A stretch of DNA of 59,037 bases, taken from JBFHRE01 sp041746105. GTDB lineage: Bacteria; Actinomycetota; Acidimicrobiia; Spongiisociales; ZC4RG35. The position numbers and the translations under genes are program-made. Position 1 is the first letter of the stretch; every line of letters starts with the position of its first letter. Location of the stretch: contig JBGTHP010000038.1 in NCBI GenBank assembly GCA_041746105.1, positions 1-59,037 of the forward strand, read 5' to 3'. A model generated the notes under the pieces. It saw nothing but the letters and a program-made list of their open reading frames with translations, did not search any database and had not been told where the DNA came from. Below are positions 1-8,223 of this stretch, in pieces.

Positions 1-13
1 GCCGAGCGAACCG

Positions 14-1975
14 TCAACCCACCGCCACGCTGCACTCACAGCCTGCGTGGAATGGAGGGAGATGGCCTGGAGTAGGCGACTCCTCGGCAGCGGCCCGGCA
101 GGTGGCGCAGCCTCGACCGGCCACGGCCAGAACCGTCGGGCGCTCGGCGATGGCGGCGGTGGCGGCAACCCCTCGGTGATATGCCTCCAAGGCAAGTGAT
201 CGCACACGGCGCTCGGCTTCGTCGGTGCGCCAGGTACGGAATATCCGCGAGACCGTCGAACCGAGCTGCTGAGGACCTTGGCCTGAAGTGTGGGCCTCGG
301 AAATGGCCTCTTCGAGGGCAGACGCCAACGCTTTCGAAAACGCTATCGCCGGCTCGGTTTTGGGGGTGGCGGGCCGGGTCACCCGGCTGCCGATCAATTC
401 CTCGACCGCAGCATGGCCGGCGCCAAACGACTCGGCGGCAAGCACAACGAGATCTGCGCCGATGTTTTCGGCAATGGCGTCTGCAGACGCGGTCCATTCT
501 CCCCCCGACGCTCTGATCTGGTCGAGGACGACGTTGGCTTCGTCGGTGAGTTGGCGTTTGATGTTGCGAAGTGATCGGTTGGTTATCGGAAGAAGTCTTC
601 GATCACGGATCTCGGCTACATCGACAGACGCCGGACGTTTGACCTTTGGCTGTGCGGCCTCCGCGGCCTCCGCCTCGCTCCTGTCCGCCGTGATCTCCGG
701 CTTCGGTCGGGTGGACTCGCCCTCTCCGGGGTCTCGCAGACGCGCAAACAACCCGGTGACCAACTCCTCCAACTCGGGGGCGGGTTCGTCGCCATCGACG
801 GCCGGCTTCTCCGGTTGCGCCGGGGTCTCTTCTTCCACCACTTCTTCCTCATGGAGTTGAGGGTCGGCAACCGCCTCAACCGCAGGGGTGTCGGAAGCTC
901 GTGGTGGCTCAGGTTTGATCGGTTTCGGCACCGGCTCGATGTATTCGGGTTCAGGCTCGGGTTCCGCCTCCGGTTGTGATGCGGGGGCCACTGGACGGGA
1001 ACCACCGGCTCGTTTTTTGAGTTCCTCCGCCGACACGAGCTTGATCTGTTGCTGAGGTGCGATCGTCGTGGATTCGGAGTCAGACGACCCGAGCCGTGTC
1101 ACGCTCTTGGGGGCGACACCGGAAGCCTCGTTCGGTTTGACCACCCGTACGGTTTCACCGCCCTCCCATTCCGGTCTGGTTGGCGCCGTCTCGACTTGCG
1201 GTGGGGACAGATTCAACGCCTCGCGGCGCTCATCGAGCTCGAGTTCGGCCCTAGACAGTGCGTCTCGCAGAGATTCGAGCTCCCTTCCGAGCTCTGTACG
1301 GCGCGCCTCGAGGGCCCTGGCCCGCTCCTGGGCGGACTCGGCCTGTCGGTGGGCCGCTTCGATCATCTGGTCGTGTCGGGCCTGGGCTTCCAGCAATAAC
1401 CGCTCGGACTCCATTTTGGCCAGCCGGATTATCTCTTCGCCTTCGCGACGCGCCGATGCGGTCGATCGATGCGAATGGAGTTCGGCCTCTCCGACGACCC
1501 GCATCGCCTCCTTCTCGGCTTCGGCGGCGATTTTGAGAGCTTCGGCCTGGCTTTGTTTGAGCAGGTCGTCCGCCATCGCCCAGGCGTCGCCTCGCAGGTT
1601 TTCGGCATCCGACTTCGCCTGGCGTCGCTCCGACTCGACCTCGGCCACTGACTCGGAGCGCCAGCGGGCGGCGTCGGCGGAGGCTCGGTTTCGCATTGAG
1701 TCGGCCGCCTCCCGGGCAGCCTCTAGAACTGCGGCAACCTCCTGGCCGATCGATTCGAACTCGGCCTTGAGATCCTTTCTGCCGATATCGCCCAAATGGA
1801 CCTTGAGCTTGTCCCGTTCTGCGACGAGTTCCTCCAGACCGGCTGCGACCGCACGGAGGTATTCGTTCACCTCGTCGGGGTCGTAGCCTCGCATGCGCGT
1901 TCTGAACGATCGCGCCGCGATCTGCTCTGGAGTCGTATCGGGCATGGGACCAAGATACCCCGACTCAGGTGCCAA
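14..1975 (-). CDS. DivIVA-domain protein with phage-head (MuF/gp7)-like C-terminus
   Basis: The N-terminus (about residues 14-55, with FRTRMRGYDPDEVNEYL) is a DivIVA membrane-curvature/polar-growth domain. A long alanine/glutamate-rich coiled coil (about 60-260), a proline/glutamate-rich linker (about 320-410) and a helical region follow. The last 100 residues look like the end of the phage Mu F / SPP1 gp7 head-morphogenesis domain: AYHRG, then CATC (C623, C626), then PPFHAGCEC (H643, C646, C648), the usual CxxC...PPxHxxCxC pattern. A TTG start at 1975 has an AGGAAGG ribosome site six bases upstream. An ATG at 1945 begins closer to the DivIVA domain but has no such site. The protein is probably a cytoplasmic scaffold for cell division or polar growth. 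The role of the C-terminal domain is unknown. Confidence 0.8.
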   Translation of the reverse strand: MAPESGYLGPMPDTTPEQIAARSFRTRMRGYDPDEVNEYLRAVAAGLEELVAERDKLKVHLGDIGRKDLKAEFESIGQEVAAVLEAAREAADSMRNRASADAARWRSESVAEVESERRQAKSDAENLRGDAWAMADDLLKQSQAEALKIAAEAEKEAMRVVGEAELHSHRSTASARREGEEIIRLAKMESERLLLEAQARHDQMIEAAHRQAESAQERARALEARRTELGRELESLRDALSRAELELDERREALNLSPPQVETAPTRPEWEGGETVRVVKPNEASGVAPKSVTRLGSSDSESTTIAPQQQIKLVSAEELKKRAGGSRPVAPASQPEAEPEPEPEYIEPVPKPIKPEPPRASDTPAVEAVADPQLHEEEVVEEETPAQPEKPAVDGDEPAPELEELVTGLFARLRDPGEGESTRPKPEITADRSEAEAAEAAQPKVKRPASVDVAEIRDRRLLPITNRSLRNIKRQLTDEANVVLDQIRASGGEWTASADAIAENIGADLVVLAAESFGAGHAAVEELIGSRVTRPATPKTEPAIAFSKALASALEEAISEAHTSGQGPQQLGSTVSRIFRTWRTDEAERRVRSLALEAYHRGVAATAAIAERPTVLAVAGRGCATCRAAAEESPTPGHLPPFHAGCECSVAVG

Positions 1976-1986
1976 ACCGGGCCTTC

Positions 1987-2982
1987 CTAGACGGGCGGAA
2001 GCGACGCCAGGTATACCAGTGCATCCTCGATCGTTGCGATCGGAACAAGCTCCATGGTGCGGCGCGGAGCCGTCAGAGCCTCTTCGTAGTTGTTCTGAGG
2101 TACCAACATGATGTCGGCGCCGGCGGCCTCCGCCGCGACCACTTTCTGCCTGACACCGCCGATCGCGCCGACCGCGCCGCCGGCGTCGATGGTCCCGGTC
2201 CCTGCCACGATATGACCGTTGGCGAGGTCGCCTTCACTGAGCAGGTCGATTATCGCCAGGGTGTAGATCATGCCGGCTGATGGGCCCCCGATGTTCTCGG
2301 TGAGGATGTCGATCGGGAAATCGGTTTGAGCCACGATTCCGAGGAGTGGACGCCCTTCATCGTCGGGGGAGGCAATCAAGTCGACTTCGAGGTCGACCGA
2401 CTCGCCGGCTCTGCTGACTGTCACTTCGACAAAGTCACCGACGCCCGCTCCTTCGATCACCGGTCGGATCTGGTCGAGCCGCTCGACCGGGATGCCGGCC
2501 ACGCTGACCAACACGTCGCCAACGACAAAAAGATCATCGTCGCGTAGGAGGTCTACCACCCTGACTCCGCTCGGGACCACGTCGGTGGTCTCACCCAGAC
2601 GCCGCAGCGCTTCCGAGATTGCGTTCTCCACTGCCTGGTCCATCTGTGAGAGCCCCCGCTCCCGGAACTCCTGGTCGCTCAGGTTGGCCGGCCGCACCCG
2701 CTCCCTCCGGACGACGTCGACTGCGGGGTCGAGGCCGGCGGCGATCATCTCGAAAAGATTGATCTCCTGGGCGGACACCGTGAGAAGAAAGAGCCCGTCG
2801 GAGTTGGGATAGGTGGTCACTTCAGGGTCGATCACCACCGCCCCGAGCGCGTCGCCAACGGGTCCGGGGGAATAGGCGTAGTAGGGCAATTCGACCGACC
2901 ATGCCGCGACCGAGCCGCCCGCCATCAGAAAAAGCAGGACCGACAAGGCCACGACCCAGCGCGGGGTCTTCTGGAACTCCAC
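1987..2982 (-). CDS. PDZ-domain Lon-like (S16) serine protease, YlbL family
   Basis: This is a membrane-anchored protease of the actinobacterial YlbL type. A single membrane segment (WVVALSVLLFLMAGG) near the N-terminus is followed by a PDZ domain (VLVSVAGIPVERLDQIRPVI) and a C-terminal S16 Lon-type domain. The catalytic dyad is visible as Ser235 in GGPSAGM and Lys280 in VRQKVVAAEAAG. I chose the GTG at 2982 because longer forms run into the divergent bioY gene and add non-hydrophobic sequence before the anchor. The gene ends 12 bases before the DivIVA-like gene, whose ribosome site overlaps this stop, so the two are probably co-transcribed. The substrate is unknown. Confidence 0.9.
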   Translation of the reverse strand: MEFQKTPRWVVALSVLLFLMAGGSVAAWSVELPYYAYSPGPVGDALGAVVIDPEVTTYPNSDGLFLLTVSAQEINLFEMIAAGLDPAVDVVRRERVRPANLSDQEFRERGLSQMDQAVENAISEALRRLGETTDVVPSGVRVVDLLRDDDLFVVGDVLVSVAGIPVERLDQIRPVIEGAGVGDFVEVTVSRAGESVDLEVDLIASPDDEGRPLLGIVAQTDFPIDILTENIGGPSAGMIYTLAIIDLLSEGDLANGHIVAGTGTIDAGGAVGAIGGVRQKVVAAEAAGADIMLVPQNNYEEALTAPRRTMELVPIATIEDALVYLASLPPV

Positions 2983-3039
2983 CCGGCGATGGTATCGAGA
3001 GCAACTCCCTATCGGAACGACGGCGGCAGAGCAAGCGGA

Positions 3040-3066
3040 TACAATCCGGGTTCGCCAATAGGGAGA
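3040..3066 (+). promoter_or_regulatory. Candidate -10 box and ribosome site of bioY
   Basis: TACAAT at 3040-3045 fits a sigma-70-type -10 element. AGGGAGA at 3060-3066 lies seven bases before the GTG at 3074 and supports that start. No convincing -35 hexamer or BirA-type operator was seen. Confidence 0.35.
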
Positions 3067-3073
3067 ACCAATC

Positions 3074-3673
3074 GTGCACGCCGCCTCCAACGTCCTCGTG
3101 GGCAGAATCCCCGCCAACGTCCTCGTGGGGAGATTCACCGACTCGCGAGCGGTGACGGCGCTCCTGGTCGTCGGGTTCGCCGTTCTGATGGGGCTGTCGG
3201 CGCAGTGGGTGATCTACCTTCCAGGCAACCCGGTGCCGATCACGGGCCAGACTCTAGTGGTGTTGTTGGGTGGGGCGTCGCTTGGTATGAGGGCGGGCGC
3301 CGCAGCAACGGTGCTCTACATGATCATGGGGGCGGCCGGAATGCCGTTCTTCGCCGGAGGTGAGTCTGGAATCGACACGTTTTCTGCACCCTCTGCCGGG
3401 TACATCGTCGGGTTCGTGTTTGCCGCCGCTTTGATCGGAAAACTCGCGGAGAAGCGGGCCGACCGGTCCTTCGCCACCATGTTGACCGCTTTTCTTGGCG
3501 GGTCACTCGTCATCTACGTGTTCGGGGTGGCCGGTTTGATGCTGAACGCCGGTCTCGACTTCACCGCCGCCGTTTCGAATGGGGTTTATCCGTTCGTTGT
3601 AGGCGACGTCATCAAAGCCACCGCCGCCGGTGTCCTGACCCCCACCATCTGGAAACTCTCCAAAAAAAGCTGA
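3074..3673 (+). CDS. bioY: BioY biotin transporter, substrate-binding S component
   Basis: BioY is the integral membrane S component of the ECF-type biotin importer. The 199-residue sequence is almost wholly hydrophobic with about six membrane segments. It carries family signatures: NPVPITGQTLVVLLGGASLG near residue 60, YMIMGAAGMPFFAGG, and GYIVGF followed by GDVIKATAA near the end. No BioM/BioN energising module lies nearby, so it either works alone or uses a shared ECF module encoded elsewhere. The first 22 residues contain an in-frame duplication (NVLVGR twice) outside the conserved fold. Confidence 0.93.
   Translation: MHAASNVLVGRIPANVLVGRFTDSRAVTALLVVGFAVLMGLSAQWVIYLPGNPVPITGQTLVVLLGGASLGMRAGAAATVLYMIMGAAGMPFFAGGESGIDTFSAPSAGYIVGFVFAAALIGKLAEKRADRSFATMLTAFLGGSLVIYVFGVAGLMLNAGLDFTAAVSNGVYPFVVGDVIKATAAGVLTPTIWKLSKKS
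3087..3140 (+). repeat. 27-bp imperfect tandem duplication in the bioY N-terminus
   Basis: Two consecutive 27-bp units start at 3087 and 3114 and share CCAACGTCCTCGTGGG. They differ at four positions. The duplication is in frame and gives a repeated nine-residue block centred on NVLVGR ahead of the first membrane segment. Confidence 0.8.
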
Positions 3674-3703
3674 TGTGGTCCCGAACCCAGGGTTCGCAAC
3701 CGC

Positions 3704-4483
3704 CTACTCCGTTGGGGAGAACTCTTCGCCTAGATAGGCCTTGATGACGGCGGGGTTTCTCTGGATTTCGGCGGGGGTTCCGTCGGCGATCTTTATACCG
3801 AAGTCGACCACCATCACCCGATCGGCGATGTCCATCACCAGGCCCATGTCATGCTCGACGAGGATCATCGCGATCCCGAGCTCGTCCTGGATGTCGAGGA
3901 TGAAGCGGGCCATGTCCTCTGTCTCTTCGAGGTTCATCCCGGCAACGGGCTCGTCCAGCAACAACAGCTCAGGGTCCATCGCCAGCGCTCGTCCCAGCTC
4001 GACTCGCTTCTGAACCCCATACGGCAACAAACCCACGGGGTATTTCCGCCATTGCTCGATCTCGAGGAAGTCGATGATGTCTTCGACCTTGAAACGATTG
4101 GCCAGTTCCTCTTTTTTGGCTCGGCCCAACCACACCGCACCGGCCACCCAGCCATGTTTCATGCGGATGTGGCGTCCTGACAGGATGTTCTCGATAACGG
4201 TCATGTGCGGGAACAGGGCGATGTTCTGGAATGTGCGAGCGATGCCGAGCTGGGCCGTTTTGTTCGGTTTGAGACCCATGATCGACTCGCCTTTCCAGCG
4301 AATGTCGCCTTCTTGCGGTCGATAAACCTGGTTGAGGCAGTTGAAGATCGATGTCTTGCCTGCCCCGTTGGGCCCGATGATGGCGAACAACTCCCGCTCG
4401 TCAACATGGAAGCTGACCCCGTCGATCGCTCTCACTCCTTTGAAGGAAAGGCGAACATCGTCGACTTGGAGCAGATGGGTCAC
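3704..4483 (-). CDS. Branched-chain amino acid-type ABC transporter ATPase (LivG family)
   Basis: This is one of two ATPases that power the Liv-type importer of this operon. It has a Walker A GPNGAGKT (residues 37-44), the Q-loop in ARTFQNIALFP, the LivG-typical signature LPYGVQKRVELG in place of LSGGQ, Walker B LLLLDEP and switch histidine VEHDMG. Its 259 residues are normal for the family. It is the last gene of the operon, after livF, from which it is separated by about 100 bp of heptamer repeats. The substrate cannot be read from the ATPase. The acyl-CoA ligase at the head of the operon suggests a carboxylic acid. Confidence 0.93.
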   Translation of the reverse strand: MTHLLQVDDVRLSFKGVRAIDGVSFHVDERELFAIIGPNGAGKTSIFNCLNQVYRPQEGDIRWKGESIMGLKPNKTAQLGIARTFQNIALFPHMTVIENILSGRHIRMKHGWVAGAVWLGRAKKEELANRFKVEDIIDFLEIEQWRKYPVGLLPYGVQKRVELGRALAMDPELLLLDEPVAGMNLEETEDMARFILDIQDELGIAMILVEHDMGLVMDIADRVMVVDFGIKIADGTPAEIQRNPAVIKAYLGEEFSPTE

Positions 4484-4500
4484 GATCGACCTCCGGCCGA

Positions 4501-4583
4501 GTCACGGGTCGCGAGTCGCGAGTCGCGAGCCCACACAAGGCGCTCGGCAAAGGCCGGGGACTCGGGACCAGGGACTCGGGACT
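4501..4583. repeat. Two facing heptamer arrays between livF and livG
   Basis: Positions 4501-4528 hold GTCACGG followed by three perfect GTCGCGA units. Positions 4557-4584 hold four 7-bp units (GGGACTC, GGGACCA, GGGACTC, GGGACTT). Read on opposite strands, the units are GAGTCGC and GAGTCCC, so the arrays form an imperfect inverted repeat around a 28-bp centre. In the livF-livG transcript they could fold into a long hairpin. They resemble the heptanucleotide short tandem repeats known from cyanobacteria in form, not in sequence. Confidence 0.75.
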
Positions 4584-5375
4584 TCATGACAACCACCGCT
4601 TGCGCCGTTTGTAATGCTTCACGTCCCGGAACGACTTGCGTTCCCCTTCACTATGAAGCCCCAGGTAGAACTCCTTGACATCCTCGTCGTCGAGGAGTTT
4701 TTTCGGGTCGCCATCCATGACCATCTTCCCCGTCTCCATGATGTAGCCGTGGTGGGCGATGGAGAGAGCCATGTTGGCGTTCTGTTCGATGAGGAGCACG
4801 GCTGAACCGTGCTCGTTGATCTCGACAATTATCTCTTTGATCTGCTGCACCAACTTGGGGGCGAGTCCGAGTGAAGGCTCGTCGAGGATGAGCAGTTTCG
4901 GGTTTTGCATGAGGGCCCTGCCGATGGCCAGCATCTGCTGCTCCCCACCTGACATGTAGCCGGCCACCGATTTGCGGCGATCCGCCAGCACCGGGAACAT
5001 CGTCATCACCCGATCGTGGGCCTCCGCCACCGATGCCCTGTCCCGGTTGATGAACGCTCCGGCAGTGAGGTTCTCATCGACGCTCAGCTCGGCGAAGATC
5101 CGGCGGCCTTCCATCACCTGGCTGATCCCAAGCTTCACCCTCTGCGAGGGCTCGAGACCCGTGATGTCCTGGCCCTGGAAGAGGATGTGGCCTTTGGTTA
5201 CATCACCCTCATGGACGTCGAGCAGACCGGAAATCGCCCGCATTGTCGTCGTCTTGCCGGCGCCGTTGGCGCCAAGGAGGGCGACGATCTGACCGTCCGG
5301 CACCTCGAGCGAGATTCCGCGCAGCACCAGGATGACGTCGTTGTAGACGACTTCCAGGTTCTCGACCGACAGCAA
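4584..5375 (-). CDS. Branched-chain amino acid-type ABC transporter ATPase (LivF family)
   Basis: This is the second ATPase of the Liv-type importer. Walker A is GANGAGKT (residues 35-42), the signature is MSGGEQQMLAIGRAL, Walker B is LLILDEPSLGLAP and the switch histidine is replaced in the usual LivF way (LLIEQNA). The start is a TTG preceded by GAGGAGAG. A lysine/arginine-rich tail (KHYKRRKRW) extends a little beyond most LivF proteins. The 69-bp gap to the upstream binding-protein gene carries a run of nine G (5401-5409) next to a GGCC-rich inverted repeat. Confidence 0.93.
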   Translation of the reverse strand: MLSVENLEVVYNDVILVLRGISLEVPDGQIVALLGANGAGKTTTMRAISGLLDVHEGDVTKGHILFQGQDITGLEPSQRVKLGISQVMEGRRIFAELSVDENLTAGAFINRDRASVAEAHDRVMTMFPVLADRRKSVAGYMSGGEQQMLAIGRALMQNPKLLILDEPSLGLAPKLVQQIKEIIVEINEHGSAVLLIEQNANMALSIAHHGYIMETGKMVMDGDPKKLLDDEDVKEFYLGLHSEGERKSFRDVKHYKRRKRWLS

Positions 5376-5444
5376 CGCGCTCTCCTCTATCGACGGGTCT
5401 GGGGGGGGGCCGGCCGAGGCCGTCCCACCTGACTCACCCTTCGA

Positions 5445-6812
5445 TCATCCGAGCTTGTAGCAAGCCTCGGTGAACTCAAAGGCCGCGGCAATGTCGGAGG
5501 TGTAGTTCTCCGCCAAAGCGATGGTCCCGCCCGTGGTCCCTGCCACCAGTCCTTCCGGATCCGGCTTGTAAATGGTGCCCTTGCGCTGGAGGCGCGAGTT
5601 GGCATCACCGACATAGCTCTCGTTGGGAGCAAGGCCATTGAAGTCGACGTTGTCGAGGCTCTTGGCAGCTGCCAGAACCCCGGCCCTCGTCATGTCGCCC
5701 GCCTCGTATGCCGCATTGAGTGCGGCGTGGAGGATGGTGGCTTCGACGAGCCCCTCGGTGTAGTAGTCGCTGGGCGGTGCACCCGCAGCCAGGAACCCGT
5801 CACGGAAGGGAGCGAACGAGTCCGAGCCCCACAGGGTGGTGTAGGTACCACCGATGTACTGGGCTGCGAATGCGTCCTTGATCGGAGAATCCGGTGCCAG
5901 GAACGCTGGGCTGAACGACGGGGAAGGTCCCGACCAGATGGCGGTGAAGCCCTTGGCCAGTGCCTGTCCGAAGATGGCAGCCATCGTCGTGGGCGTGGTT
6001 GCAACCCACACGTAATCGGCGCCGCTGGAGGCGATTCCGTCGGCGACGGCGGCCAGCGTCGTCTCATCGGTTGGGATGATGGCGCCGGATCCGTCGTAGA
6101 CCACTTCCAGACCGAGTGCGGCGGCAGCCTTGATGGCGCCGGCCGCAGAGTCGAGGCCGTAGTCACCGGGAACCGACGCAATTGCGATCGTGGTGCCGTC
6201 GGGCTTGGCCTCGGTCTTCAGATAACCAATGGTGTTGTGGGCCTCCACACAGTATGGAGTTCCGTGTGACACCAGGTTGGCGTTGAGGGCCGGGTCCGAC
6301 CATCCGGAGTACCAGGTCAACGGGATGGCCAAAAGCCCATCCTCGGCCAGCTGTGGCAGGATCGCCACGGTGTGGGGGGAACCGGTCGAGTGACCGATCG
6401 CCACCACCTGATCCTTGATCTCGTTGTAGAACTGGACATGGTTGTCGACCACATACTGGGTGTCTCTCACAACCAGTTCCACTTGAAGACCGTGGACTCC
6501 GCCGGCGGCGTTGACCTGATCCCAATAGGCCTGGGTCCCCGCCAGGATCGCCGACACCAATGGTCCGAACGGTCCGGTCAGGTCGGACAACATGCCGACC
6601 TGGATCGTGCCGGCGTCGAGATCGACACCGACATCGGTTGCGATGTCCATCATCGCTTCGGTCGTTTCGGTCGGTGTCGAGTCACCGGTCGTCGCCTGGG
6701 TGGCGGCGGGTTCGGTTGCAGCAGTCGTGGTCTCGGCCGAATCGCCACCGCAAGCGGCGATAAGGAGCCCCAGAGCCAGCAACCACGCAAACCTCATGCG
6801 TTTGGTAGTCAT
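5445..6812 (-). CDS. Liv-type substrate-binding lipoprotein
   Basis: This is the extracytoplasmic receptor of the importer, of the periplasmic-binding-protein type 1 (LivJ/LivK, Peripla_BP_6) class. The N-terminus is a lipoprotein signal peptide with lipobox LIAAC, predicting lipidation at Cys21. A threonine/alanine-rich linker (about 22-55) follows, then the two-lobed domain starting at VGMLSDLTGPFG. At 455 residues it is long for the family because of the linker. The start has GAGGAGGA upstream, and two strong stem-loops lie between it and livM. The ligand is not identifiable by eye. Confidence 0.92.
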   Translation of the reverse strand: MTTKRMRFAWLLALGLLIAACGGDSAETTTAATEPAATQATTGDSTPTETTEAMMDIATDVGVDLDAGTIQVGMLSDLTGPFGPLVSAILAGTQAYWDQVNAAGGVHGLQVELVVRDTQYVVDNHVQFYNEIKDQVVAIGHSTGSPHTVAILPQLAEDGLLAIPLTWYSGWSDPALNANLVSHGTPYCVEAHNTIGYLKTEAKPDGTTIAIASVPGDYGLDSAAGAIKAAAALGLEVVYDGSGAIIPTDETTLAAVADGIASSGADYVWVATTPTTMAAIFGQALAKGFTAIWSGPSPSFSPAFLAPDSPIKDAFAAQYIGGTYTTLWGSDSFAPFRDGFLAAGAPPSDYYTEGLVEATILHAALNAAYEAGDMTRAGVLAAAKSLDNVDFNGLAPNESYVGDANSRLQRKGTIYKPDPEGLVAGTTGGTIALAENYTSDIAAAFEFTEACYKLG

Positions 6813-6839
6813 CGTGTTGGTTTCCTCCTCGTTATGAGT

Positions 6840-6887
6840 GTCCGGCGAGTGCCGGACGGGTGGCGGCTCCGTCGAAACGACGCCGCC
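6840..6887 (-). promoter_or_regulatory. Two stem-loops in the livM-to-binding-protein gap
   Basis: On the transcribed strand, one hairpin pairs GGCGG/CCGCC and CGTCG/CGACG around a three-base loop (6862-6887). A second pairs GTCCGGC/GCCGGAC around a four-base loop (6840-6857). Neither is followed by a T-run, so they are not classical terminators. Hairpins here commonly stabilise or boost the message of binding-protein genes relative to the permease genes. That role is inferred. Confidence 0.6.
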
Positions 6888-6911
6888 ATGACCTGAATCT
6901 ATTCCGATTGT

Positions 6912-8180
6912 CTAATACGTAAAAGGCCAGCCCTTCCAGTAGTTCCTGATTCGAAGCCAGATTCCATAAAGACCGAGCGGCTCAAAAATCAAGAAAGTGA
7001 TTATGAGCGCGCCAAATAGAACGAGGTTGAGTTGGAAGACGCTCAACCCAGGGGCCACACCTGGGACTGCGTTTACAAAACCGAAGTCGCCGGCGCCGGA
7101 TGAAACAAACACGTCGAGGAAACGGGCGAACCCACCCTCACCGCCGGACGCCCCCTTCACCCATTCCGTGAAGTTCTGAACGATTCGGGGCAGCAGGATC
7201 ACGAAGGAAGAACCCATGATCGTCCCCGAGACGGTTCCTGCCCCGCCGATCAGGATGATGGCGATGAACTGTACGGAGAGAATCAGGTCCCAACGTTCTG
7301 GAATCGTTCGTCCAAAGAAGCCGGCGAGCAAGGCTCCAGAGATCCCGGCGAAAAAGGAACTGATGGCGAAAGCCAGGACCTTGTAACGGAACTCGTCGAC
7401 ACCCATGACCTCGGCCGCCACGTCACGATCGCGAATCGACTGGAAAGCGCGACCGATGCGCGTCCGTTGGATGTTCTTCGCCACGAGGACGGAGAGCAGG
7501 ACCAAGACCAGGAGGAAGATGAAGGTTTTGCCCTCGGTTGAGATCCACGAAGAGTCGGATCCTAGGTCGATCAGGGGCGTCTCCTCTTTCCACAACCTGA
7601 TATCGAAGTCATGAAAGCTTCGCCCGGCCTGGGAGCCACCGGTCAGCGTCTTCCAGTTCCTGAACACGTATTCACCGATGAATACGAGACCCAACGTGAC
7701 GATGGCTAGATAGAGACCGCGCACTCTCACCGCGGTTGGAGCAACGATCACGCCGATCACTGCTGGGACGATGCCCGCCATCGGAAGCCAGATCCAGATT
7801 GGCAAGCCCAGCCCGTGGAGAGGTCCAGGCGCCGCCCCCAACCAGGCCGCGGTGTAGGCGCCGATGCCCATGAAGAATGCATGACCGAGCGATACCTGCC
7901 CGGCGAGGCCGGTGAGGATGTTCAAGCCCAGTGCACCTATCGCGTAGATGCACACCGTTCCCAACAGAAGCAGCCAACTGTCGGCCGACAGAAAACCAAT
8001 CCATGGGAGGTCGAAGGAGAACAGACGGGCGCCGGCCGCAGGCGTGCCCTCGACACCCCCGGAGAGCGGAATGAGAAGCAGCAAGGCCAGGAACGCGCCC
8101 GCGGAAACCTTCTTGGTCCAGGTGTTGAGGATCGCCTGATCCGATTCGTACGACACATACAACATCGGACGGCCCCTCAT
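6912..8180 (-). CDS. Liv-type ABC transporter permease (LivM family)
   Basis: This is one of the two membrane subunits of the importer. It has about ten hydrophobic segments and the LivM core: LNILTGLAGQVSLGHAFFMGIGAYTAA (near residue 95), RTRIGRAFQSIRDRDVAAEVMG (the cytoplasmic coupling loop) and IILIGGAGTVSGTIMGSSFVILLPR. The N-terminal 60 residues are an extra hydrophobic region. A second start, MLYVSYES, five codons in, is equally possible. Its stop lies 99 bp before the binding-protein gene. It pairs with the livH product upstream. Confidence 0.93.
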   Translation of the reverse strand: MRGRPMLYVSYESDQAILNTWTKKVSAGAFLALLLLIPLSGGVEGTPAAGARLFSFDLPWIGFLSADSWLLLLGTVCIYAIGALGLNILTGLAGQVSLGHAFFMGIGAYTAAWLGAAPGPLHGLGLPIWIWLPMAGIVPAVIGVIVAPTAVRVRGLYLAIVTLGLVFIGEYVFRNWKTLTGGSQAGRSFHDFDIRLWKEETPLIDLGSDSSWISTEGKTFIFLLVLVLLSVLVAKNIQRTRIGRAFQSIRDRDVAAEVMGVDEFRYKVLAFAISSFFAGISGALLAGFFGRTIPERWDLILSVQFIAIILIGGAGTVSGTIMGSSFVILLPRIVQNFTEWVKGASGGEGGFARFLDVFVSSGAGDFGFVNAVPGVAPGLSVFQLNLVLFGALIITFLIFEPLGLYGIWLRIRNYWKGWPFTY

Positions 8181-8223
8181 CGGAGGCCACCGATCCAGAA
8201 GTCAGACATTCTCGAACGCGACG

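Noticed and set aside
3664..3703. CGAACCC-A-GGGTTCG as a terminator between bioY and livG
   Set aside because: The stem can close only five pairs with a proper loop and no T-run follows in either direction.
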